Shown here: positions 1-5,129 of the stretch, piece by piece
How the letters are laid out: the number at the start of each line of letters is the position of its first letter
How positions within the stretch are numbered: the stretch's first letter is position 1
Assembly: GCA_900554085.1 (NCBI GenBank)
Contig: USGA01000073.1
Span: forward strand, 1 to 5,129
Length of the DNA: 5,129 nt
DNA from: an uncultured Clostridia bacterium
Lineage (GTDB): Bacteria; Bacillota; Clostridia; Christensenellales; CAG-917
Direction: 5' to 3'
Notes under the pieces: model-generated
The model's input: only the letters and a program-made list of their open reading frames with translations
Databases searched by the model: none
What the model was told of the DNA's origin: nothing
Translations under genes and position numbers: made by a program

Positions 1-33
1 TTTCTCTTGCGGTTCATACCGCTGTATTGTGTG

Positions 34-110
<77 letters not shown>

Positions 111-122
111 GAAAGCAAAGGT

Positions 123-151
123 ATTTTACACCATAAACACGATATCGGCAA
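123..151 (-). promoter_or_regulatory. Predicted sigma-70-type promoter of tRNA-Val
   Basis: Read on the minus strand, TTGCCG (151-146) resembles a -35 box with 4 of 6 consensus bases. It is followed by a 17-base spacer and TAAAAT (128-123), a -10 box with 5 of 6 consensus bases. The -10 box ends 12 bases before the tRNA, so transcription would start a few bases upstream of the mature 5' end, as is usual for tRNA genes. The optimal spacing and position make this a good call, but it rests on the sequence alone. Confidence 0.65.
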
Positions 152-159
152 GCGATTTG

Positions 160-204
160 CCCCACTTTTTCATCTTTGACACAAATCTCGTTTCAAAAGT
201 GGGG
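160..204. repeat. 10-bp perfect inverted repeat
   Basis: CCCCACTTTT at 160-169 is the exact reverse complement of AAAAGTGGGG at 195-204, with 25 bases between. It lies just upstream of the tRNA promoter. Neither strand has a T-run after the repeat, so it is not a typical intrinsic terminator. It could be a weak RNA hairpin, a protein-binding site or chance; the sequence does not decide. Confidence 0.4.
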
Positions 205-218
205 GCGACCACCGTTGC

Positions 219-259
219 AGACCGACTGAAAAATTTGTTTTTCTGCCTGTAGACCGACT
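219..259. repeat. 9-bp direct repeat around an AT-rich hairpin
   Basis: AGACCGACT occurs at 219-227 and again at 251-259, 32 bases apart start to start. Between them GAAAAA (228-233) and TTTTTC (238-243) can form a short stem with a four-base loop. No gene or known element is recognisable here. This may be an intergenic repeat remnant or coincidence. Confidence 0.3.
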
Positions 260-292
260 TGAATCGTATGTTCGCGCGCTGGCCGGATAACG

Positions 293-339
293 AAAACGTC
301 GCGCCCAAGAGTCTTGCGACTATCCGAACGCGACGTTTT
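293..339 (-). terminator. Probable terminator hairpin of the ABC operon
   Basis: The arms AAAACGTCGCG (293-303) and CGCGACGTTTT (329-339) are perfect reverse complements. On the minus strand the stem CGTCGCG/CGCGACG is followed by TTTT. The 25-base interior continues the hairpin through several G-U pairs and is capped by AGTC-GCAA-GACT, a GNRA tetraloop. The hairpin begins about 23 bases past the stop of the last permease gene, the expected place for operon termination. The U-tract is short (four), so termination may be partial. The plus strand shows the same outer stem with five T's, so some two-way function is possible, but no plus-strand gene ends here. Confidence 0.6.
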
Positions 340-362
340 TACATATCGGAACAGATGCTCCG

Positions 363-1325
363 CTACCGCTCTTCTCGGAAATATGTCAGACCGAGTGAAG
401 CCGGCGGCTGCGACTCTCTGCGGCTCACAATACTGGTCACGACAAGCACGACAACGGTGACGAGGTACGGCACCATCTTGATTGCGGCTGCCTGTGCGGG
501 CATACTGCTATCCCCAACGTAGGAAGACAGGAGATACAACATACTGAACAGAATTGAGCCGAGAATTGCCCAGTTTGGGCGCCACACCGTGAATATTACC
601 AGCGCAACGGCAAGCCAACCGAAACTGTCGATTGTGTATTCTATGTTGCCGTACCTCTGGTCCATAATGTAGAACAACCCGCCGAGGCCTGCTATCATAC
701 TGCCTATCAATGTGGCCGCATACTTGTAATTGGTTACGGAAACACCTGCGGCGTCTGCTGTTGCGGGATTCTCACCCACGGCTCGGAGATTGAGACCGAC
801 TCGCGTCTTTTTAATCACAATAGCAACCACGATTGCCAAAATGACGGCGATATAAACCAGCATTCCGTACGACAAGAACAACGTTTCAAACCAATTGGGT
901 TCTGCCGAAATTGGGAAAGAGCGGGTAAAATAATCACTTATCGCGCTGAAACCCGTTTTATCGACGCGCCCTCCGCAAAACGAGAGCAAGCCGACGCCGA
1001 ACGTCGTGAGAGCCAAACCGGTGACGTTCTGATTGCAACGGAGAGTTATCGTGATGAAACTGTAAATCAACCCTCCGAGCAACGAGAAGATAAGCGTCAT
1101 TAAAATGGTGGTGAGAATTGCGCCGAACGGGGTCATATTCTCCACACCGCCGACCATCGAAACATAAAACGAAGCACCGAGCACACAGCCGGCTCCGCCC
1201 ATACACATAATACCGGGAGTACCGAGATTGAGGTTGCCCGACTTTTCGGTCAGCGCCTCACCCGTTGCCCCGAACAGAAAAACCGCACTAAGCCTGATGG
1301 AACTCTGCAAATAGGTCAGGAACAT
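363..1325 (-). CDS. BMP/nucleoside-type ABC transporter permease (second subunit, NupQ/NupC-like)
   Basis: This 320-residue integral membrane protein is one of the two channel subunits of the importer, in the branched-chain/ribose-type permease superfamily (BPD_transp_2). Family motifs are visible: GEALTEKSGNLNLGTPGIM at residues 22-40, NQNVTGLALT at 98-107 and VGENPATADAAGV at 183-195, the last being the cytoplasmic loop that contacts the ATPase. Hydrophobic segments lie near residues 6-20, 35-57, 67-92, 101-118, 153-172, 201-221, 233-247, 252-270 and 284-300. The C-terminus ends in the PPASLGL...FREER tail seen in clostridial relatives. The ATG lies within TAATG, overlapping the stop of permease 1 by one base, which indicates translational coupling; AGGAGG lies 10 bases upstream. 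Length is near the usual 300-320. It is the last gene of the operon. The subunit type is secure; nucleoside specificity is inferred from the family. Confidence 0.93.
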   Translation of the reverse strand: MFLTYLQSSIRLSAVFLFGATGEALTEKSGNLNLGTPGIMCMGGAGCVLGASFYVSMVGGVENMTPFGAILTTILMTLIFSLLGGLIYSFITITLRCNQNVTGLALTTFGVGLLSFCGGRVDKTGFSAISDYFTRSFPISAEPNWFETLFLSYGMLVYIAVILAIVVAIVIKKTRVGLNLRAVGENPATADAAGVSVTNYKYAATLIGSMIAGLGGLFYIMDQRYGNIEYTIDSFGWLAVALVIFTVWRPNWAILGSILFSMLYLLSSYVGDSSMPAQAAAIKMVPYLVTVVVLVVTSIVSRRESQPPASLGLTYFREER

Positions 1326-2482
1326 TACGCCGCAACCTCCTCAACTGTTTTTTCCGCGCCGTCTGCGGGAGTCTCGGGCAAAACTTCGTCTTTCTTTTTG
1401 CGGAACGAACGGAACTTTACCCTGTAGTTGATAAAGAACTCGCAGGCGATGACAAGGAAGAAGAAAATACCCGTGATTATGTCCGCATAATAACCGCCCA
1501 ATCCAAGGTCCGTAGCAGTCTGTGAAGACCCCTGGTCTATGAACACATACAACAGCGAAGTACCTCCCATAAGGAAAGGATTGAACTTGCCGAGCCACGC
1601 TACGAGAATCGCCGTAAACCCGCGCCCCTGAACGCTATCGGTCGCAAGAGTGTAATTGGTCCCCGCAACAAGGAGCAGTCCGGCAAAACCGCAGAGCAAT
1701 CCGGAAAGCACCATAGTTCTTATAATGACTTTCTTGACGTTGATTCCGACGTATTTTGCCGTATTTACGCTCTCGCCCACGACGGTGAGTTCGTATCCGT
1801 GTTTGCTGAAGCGGAAATAAACGAACAAAACCGCCATTATTATCGCCACCAGGATGATGTTGAGGATATAATTGTACCCTCCGATTTGGGGGAAATGCCC
1901 GTAGTCCAGAACGCCCAAAACGGCAGAACCTGAAGGTACCCAGATGTAGATGCACACCGCCACCAACTGCATAGCGATATAGTTCATCATCAGAGTAAAC
2001 AACGTTTCGTTGGTATTCCATTGCGCCTTGAAAATTGCGGGAATAACCGTCCAGCCGATTCCGAAGGCGGCGCTGACTAGGAACATTATGAAAATGAGCG
2101 CACCCTCGGGAATCTTCCCCCCGAGGTATTGTATGCACACCACACAACCGAGACCGCCCATAAGCACCTGACCTTCCGCGCCGATATTCCAGAACTTCAT
2201 CTTGAACGCAGGCGAAAGCGCAAGCGCTATGATAAGCATTATAGCGGTGTTCTGGAAAAAGTTGAGCACACGTCGGGGTGTGCCGAACACTCCCAGGAAC
2301 AAATCCTTGAAGAACAGCCCGAAGCCCGAGCCGCCCGTGAGTCCGCCGGTTATTATTGCGCCTATCAGCAACGCGACAACGACTGCTCCGACGCGTATTG
2401 TCCACCCCAACCATTTGGGCACATCGGTTCGTTTGCTTATATGAAAGAGGGGTTCTCTGCCCGATTTCGCATTACTCTTCAT
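1325..2482 (-). CDS. BMP/nucleoside-type ABC transporter permease (first subunit, NupP/NupB-like)
   Basis: This 385-residue membrane protein is the longer of the two channel subunits. Family motifs include FWNIGAEGQ at residues 97-105, NETLFTLMMNYIA at 158-170, GESVNTAKYVGIN at 236-248 (the ATPase-coupling loop) and GFTAILVAWLG at 288-298. Hydrophobic segments fall near 31-48, 77-91, 106-120, 127-148, 162-182, 204-223, 257-274, 303-316 and 332-351. A basic stretch (residues 356-364) is followed by an acidic, Glu/Ala-rich cytoplasmic tail to residue 385. I chose the ATG at 2480-2482, one base after the ATPase stop, with AGGAG seven bases upstream. A possible start 20 codons further upstream (2542) would overlap the ATPase gene and add a basic, non-conserved peptide, so it is unlikely. 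The gene overlaps the next permease by one base at its stop. Confidence 0.93.
   Translation of the reverse strand: MKSNAKSGREPLFHISKRTDVPKWLGWTIRVGAVVVALLIGAIITGGLTGGSGFGLFFKDLFLGVFGTPRRVLNFFQNTAIMLIIALALSPAFKMKFWNIGAEGQVLMGGLGCVVCIQYLGGKIPEGALIFIMFLVSAAFGIGWTVIPAIFKAQWNTNETLFTLMMNYIAMQLVAVCIYIWVPSGSAVLGVLDYGHFPQIGGYNYILNIILVAIIMAVLFVYFRFSKHGYELTVVGESVNTAKYVGINVKKVIIRTMVLSGLLCGFAGLLLVAGTNYTLATDSVQGRGFTAILVAWLGKFNPFLMGGTSLLYVFIDQGSSQTATDLGLGGYYADIITGIFFFLVIACEFFINYRVKFRSFRKKKDEVLPETPADGAEKTVEEVAA
1336..1341 (-). promoter_or_regulatory. Ribosome binding site of permease 2
   Basis: A full AGGAGG lies inside the last codons of permease 1 (encoding Glu-Glu-Val), ten bases before the ATG in TAATG. 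The slightly long spacing combined with the overlapping stop/start suggests both fresh initiation and reinitiation by terminating ribosomes. Confidence 0.65.
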
Positions 2483-2483
2483 T

Positions 2484-4265
2484 TTAATTCTCCTCTTTCT
2501 CTTTTCCCGCATCTGCGGAGTTGTGCCTGTATTCGTCGGCAAGCGACGTCATAAGCAGACCTATTTCCTCTTTCTTTGCCGTCTTGCCGTCCACTATGCC
2601 CGTAACCTGTCCCGCACAAATGACCATAATGCGGTCGCACAATTCGATAAGCACGTCCAGGTCTTCGCCGACATATATAACGGCGACTCCCCTCTTTTTC
2701 TGCTCGTTCAGCAGGCGGTAAATTGTGTAGGAACTGTTTATGTCCAATCCGCGCACGGGATAAGCCGCCATAAGCACGGTGGGAGCAGCGGCTATCTCGC
2801 GACCGACAAGCACTTTCTGGACGTTTCCGCCGGAAAGTCGCCTGACAGGAGTATGCGACGAAGGCGTGACAACCTCGAGGTCGCGTATTATGTCTTCCGC
2901 AAGATGTTTGGGATTTTTGCGGTCCAGGAAAATGAAATTGCCGCGACGGTAACTGCGGAGCATCATATTGTCGATGATGTCCATATTGCCGACAAGCCCC
3001 ATACCGAGCCTGTCCTCGGGAACGAAGGACAACCTGACGCCCAGTTCTCTTATTTGTTCGGGGCTCTTGCGAACGAGATTTTCGGGCTTGCCTCCCTCGG
3101 GCGGCAAATAGGTTATCGAGCCGCTATCCGGACGGGTAAGCCCCGCTATCGTTTCGAGGAGTTCGCGCTGTCCGCTACCCGCAATGCCCGCGATACCAAG
3201 TATTTCGCCCGAACGCGCGGTGAAAGAAACCCCGTCCATTTTCTTGACGCCTTCGCGGTCCGTAAAGGAAAGCCCTTCGACCACCAGCCTGTCCTCCACT
3301 CCCTCGGGCGCGTCGCGTTCGATGTTGAGTTCGGTCTTGTGCCCGACCATAAGTTCGGTCAGCATAGGAATGGTGGCGTCGGCAGTGTTGACGGTTGCGA
3401 CGTGCTCGCCCTTGCGAAGCACCGCCACGCGGTCGCTTATCGCCATAACCTCGTTGAGTTTATGGGTGATGATGATAATGCTCTTGCCGTCCTCGCGCAT
3501 CGCACGGAGCACCTCGAAGAGTTTTTCGGTCTCCTGCGGAGTGAGAACTGCGGTGGGTTCGTCGAGAATGAGAATATCCGCACCGCGGTAAAGCACCTTT
3601 ATGATTTCGACAGTCTGCTTTTCGCTGACAGACATATCGTAAACTTTCTGCTTTAAATTGATATCGAAGCCGTATCTCTCGGCAACCGCCTTAACTCTGC
3701 CGCCACGACTTCTGGGAAGCCAATTGAACTTGCAGTGTTTGCCGAATTTTACAAGCGGCAAAGCGGCAATCCTTGCCGCGAGTTTCGCCCTGCCCTTTGC
3801 GGTTTCGTCGTCGCGCACGGTCTTAACGGGTGCGCTGCTGTCGTCGTTGTCGACGACATAGCGTGCGGTGTGCGCTTCTTCTCTGAGTCGCGCCGCATTG
3901 TCACGCACGGAAAATCTCGGCATTTCCTCGCCGAGAATAATGTTGTCAATACCGGTGAAAAGGTCGACGAGTTTGAAGTGCTGGTGCACCATTCCTATCC
4001 TGTTGTGATAGGCGTCGCGGGGCGAACGTATGACAACGGGCTTTCCCTTTACGAAAATTTCGCCTTCGTCGGGGAAATAGATACCCGACAACATATTCAT
4101 AAGAGTTGTCTTGCCGCTGCCGTTTTCCCCGAGCAAGGACAAAATCTCACCTTCGTAAACGGTGAGATCCACATTCTTGTTGGCGACCACTTCGCCAAAA
4201 CTTTTGGAAATGCCCTGCATACGTATTGCCACGGGTTTACCCGAGGCGGCGTAGGTCTTTTCCAT
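2484..4265 (-). CDS. BMP/nucleoside-type ABC transporter ATPase, two fused nucleotide-binding domains (NupO/NupA-like)
   Basis: This cytoplasmic 593-residue protein powers the importer and carries two ABC domains in one chain. Domain 1 has Walker A GENGSGKT (46-53), Q-loop Gln95, signature-like MSVSEKQ (211-217), Walker B ILILDEP (231-237) and H-switch His268 in ITHKL. Domain 2 has a Walker A relic GIAGSGQR (360-367, Lys replaced by Gln), a canonical LSGGN signature (477-481), a Walker B relic ending in PVRGLD (503-508) without the usual Glu, and GEDLD (533-537) where the H-switch His would be. This asymmetry is normal for sugar/nucleoside dual-domain ATPases. Relatives are usually about 500-520 residues; the excess here is mainly an insertion at about residues 118-188, acidic then basic, between the Q-loop and signature of domain 1. 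The start is supported by GGAGG just upstream. It lies between the binding-protein and permease genes, and its C-terminal codons carry the RBS of permease 1. Confidence 0.95.
   Translation of the reverse strand: MEKTYAASGKPVAIRMQGISKSFGEVVANKNVDLTVYEGEILSLLGENGSGKTTLMNMLSGIYFPDEGEIFVKGKPVVIRSPRDAYHNRIGMVHQHFKLVDLFTGIDNIILGEEMPRFSVRDNAARLREEAHTARYVVDNDDSSAPVKTVRDDETAKGRAKLAARIAALPLVKFGKHCKFNWLPRSRGGRVKAVAERYGFDINLKQKVYDMSVSEKQTVEIIKVLYRGADILILDEPTAVLTPQETEKLFEVLRAMREDGKSIIIITHKLNEVMAISDRVAVLRKGEHVATVNTADATIPMLTELMVGHKTELNIERDAPEGVEDRLVVEGLSFTDREGVKKMDGVSFTARSGEILGIAGIAGSGQRELLETIAGLTRPDSGSITYLPPEGGKPENLVRKSPEQIRELGVRLSFVPEDRLGMGLVGNMDIIDNMMLRSYRRGNFIFLDRKNPKHLAEDIIRDLEVVTPSSHTPVRRLSGGNVQKVLVGREIAAAPTVLMAAYPVRGLDINSSYTIYRLLNEQKKRGVAVIYVGEDLDVLIELCDRIMVICAGQVTGIVDGKTAKKEEIGLLMTSLADEYRHNSADAGKEKEEN
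2490..2494 (-). promoter_or_regulatory. Ribosome binding site that sets the permease 1 start
   Basis: AGGAG lies inside the last codons of the ATPase gene, seven bases before the ATG at 2480-2482. Its position favours this start over the in-frame ATG at 2540-2542, which lies inside the ATPase gene. Confidence 0.7.
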
Positions 4266-4269
4266 AATT

Positions 4270-4274
4270 CCTCC
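4270..4274 (-). promoter_or_regulatory. Ribosome binding site of the ATPase gene
   Basis: GGAGG precedes the ATPase ATG with four bases (AATT) between. It lies 18 bases beyond the intergenic hairpin at 4293-4322, so that hairpin does not directly cover it. Confidence 0.7.
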
Positions 4275-4292
4275 GATAAGCGGATTTTAAGA

Positions 4293-4322
4293 GCGAGACG
4301 GGACTTTGCGGTCCCGTCTCGC
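4293..4322 (-). promoter_or_regulatory. Intercistronic 12-bp hairpin between binding-protein and ATPase genes
   Basis: GCGAGACGGGAC (4293-4304) and GTCCCGTCTCGC (4311-4322) form a perfect 12-bp GC-rich stem with a six-base loop. It begins 17 bases after the binding-protein stop. On the transcribed (minus) strand the stem is followed by TCTTAAAA, not a U-run; six T's lie before it instead. The likely role is therefore a partial terminator or a 3'-end stabiliser that leaves more mRNA for the binding protein than for the membrane subunits, a pattern common in ABC operons such as mal. The structure is seen directly; the role is inferred. Confidence 0.7.
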
Positions 4323-4339
4323 AAAAAATCTGAGTCCGA

Positions 4340-5129
4340 TTATTTCTCGGTGATGCCGTCGATGCGCAGGTCGAAGTAAGGTGCGCTGCGATATTCGGAT
4401 TCGGCAAAATAACCGTCGTGGACAACCTGAGTGTCACCCGTGTATGCCGCGTCGGTGTTGACATCAGCCATATAAGACACGAGTTTGCCGGAACCGGTCA
4501 GTCCGTTTTCGGCCATATTGGTCGCAATTGCGTTGCCGTTCTTCCACTTGGAGGGATCGGAGTTGGTCTTGTCGATAGTGATGGTGAAAGTATCGACATC
4601 GAACACCTTGAGGGTGCCTGCCTTAAGAGCGGCTTTGGCCTCTTCGACAGCGGCTTTGGCGGCTTCGGAGACGGTGTTGCCGTACTCGAGGAGTTGCACG
4701 GAATCGTCCTCGATGTCACCGGTCCAGTCAGCGGCTATCTCGGTGTTGTTTCTCACGCAATTGATGAGGTAAGCATAGTACACTGCCCAATTGATCTTGG
4801 AACCGACAAGGTAGTAATCTCCGCAACTTGCTTTGGTGCTGATGTTGTAAGTGACGTTGGGAATGCGGAGGTCCTTGCAGGCATCGGGCGCGCCCATACT
4901 GTCGGCGTGCTGGCTGATAAGTTTGCAACCGTCGTCGGTGATGAGTTTTCTTGCGGTGTTCTCTTCGGCTTCGGCGTCATACCAACTGTTGGTGTAACGG
5001 ACGGTCATAGTTGCGTTGGGGACTATGGAGCGGACTCCGAGGAAGAAGGAGGTATAACCGGACATAACTTCTGCATAGGTATAAGCGCCTACATAACCCA
5101 TCTTAGCCTGATCCTCGGTGATATCACCG
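4340..5129 (-). CDS. BMP/PnrA-family substrate-binding protein of the ABC importer (N-terminus missing)
   Basis: This is the extracellular ligand-binding component, expected to be a lipoprotein that hands nucleosides to the permeases. Only the C-terminal 262 residues are present: the frame runs open to the window edge, so the signal peptide, lipobox and first lobe start lie outside. The internal ATG at 5099-5101 is not the real start, since in-frame codons reading GDITEDQAK precede it. Recognisable BMP wording includes KMGYVGAYTYAEV followed by FFLGVRSIVPNA, NSWYDAEAEENTARKLI, LISQHADSMGAPDA (the ligand-pocket region) and the INWAVYYAYL segment after the second-lobe strand. The C-terminus ends RSAPYFDLRIDGITEK, as in clostridial relatives. 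The full family length is about 350-400, so roughly a third is missing. It heads the operon as far as seen; the promoter or any riboswitch would be beyond 5129. The family call is strong; the ligand (a purine or other nucleoside) is inferred. Confidence 0.92.
   Translation of the reverse strand, partial: GDITEDQAKMGYVGAYTYAEVMSGYTSFFLGVRSIVPNATMTVRYTNSWYDAEAEENTARKLITDDGCKLISQHADSMGAPDACKDLRIPNVTYNISTKASCGDYYLVGSKINWAVYYAYLINCVRNNTEIAADWTGDIEDDSVQLLEYGNTVSEAAKAAVEEAKAALKAGTLKVFDVDTFTITIDKTNSDPSKWKNGNAIATNMAENGLTGSGKLVSYMADVNTDAAYTGDTQVVHDGYFAESEYRSAPYFDLRIDGITEK

Noticed and set aside
9..22. Small hairpin (GCGGT/ACCGC) downstream of the tRNA as a terminator
   Set aside because: The stem is only five pairs and the minus strand continues AAGAGAAA rather than a U-run. 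Positions 1-33 hold nothing else I can support.
259..522. 87-codon plus-strand frame across the end of permease 2
   Set aside because: It is antisense to a well-supported gene and crosses the terminator hairpin, with no ribosome binding site or recognisable product.
1635..2414. 259-codon alternative frame on the minus strand inside permease 1
   Set aside because: Its translation is Arg/His-rich without domains, while the overlapping frame is a clear membrane permease.
2483..2542. N-terminal extension of permease 1 by 20 residues
   Set aside because: It overlaps the ATPase coding end, is non-conserved basic sequence, and a better placed RBS supports the ATG at 2480-2482.
2523..3656. Long open frame of 377 codons on the plus strand
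   Set aside because: It lies wholly antisense to the ATPase gene, whose motifs are intact. It arises from codon bias and its translation shows no family features.
4340..5101. Binding protein as a complete 253-residue gene starting at 5101
   Set aside because: The frame continues upstream to the window edge with family-like residues, and a signal peptide is absent from this start, so the gene is truncated by the window.

Overview
The window holds most of one operon on the minus strand, encoding an ABC importer of the BMP/PnrA (nucleoside) type, followed by a separately promoted tRNA-Val gene. The sequence suggests Bacillota, most likely a Clostridia-type gut or anaerobic bacterium. The reasons are strong AGGAGG-like ribosome binding sites, tightly coupled genes, a tRNA with an encoded CCA, and protein wording close to clostridial BMP importers. 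The taxonomic call is inference only.

Layout in transcription order, from high to low coordinates. First comes a substrate-binding protein truncated by the window edge at 5129. After its stop codon there is a perfect 12-bp hairpin in the short gap before the next gene. Next is a double-domain ATPase, then permease 1 starting one base after the ATPase stop, then permease 2 overlapping permease 1 by one base (TAATG). A terminator-like hairpin lies about 23 bases past the last stop. A 252-base gap then carries that hairpin, a 10-bp inverted repeat, a 9-bp direct repeat and a sigma-70-type promoter, and ends at tRNA-Val(GAC).

How it works: the lipoprotein captures the ligand outside the cell, the two different permeases form the channel, and the fused ATPase supplies two nucleotide-binding domains. 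This matches the order and composition of guanosine/nucleoside importers such as B. subtilis NupNOPQ (YufNOPQ) and lactococcal BmpA-NupABC. The exact nucleoside cannot be read from the sequence.

The region is mostly ordinary. The points worth a second look are an insertion of about 60 residues in the first ATPase domain, a clear one-good-site/one-degenerate-site arrangement of the ATPase, the tail-less hairpin between the binding-protein and ATPase genes, and the strand-biased hairpin after the operon. I saw no previously undescribed system.
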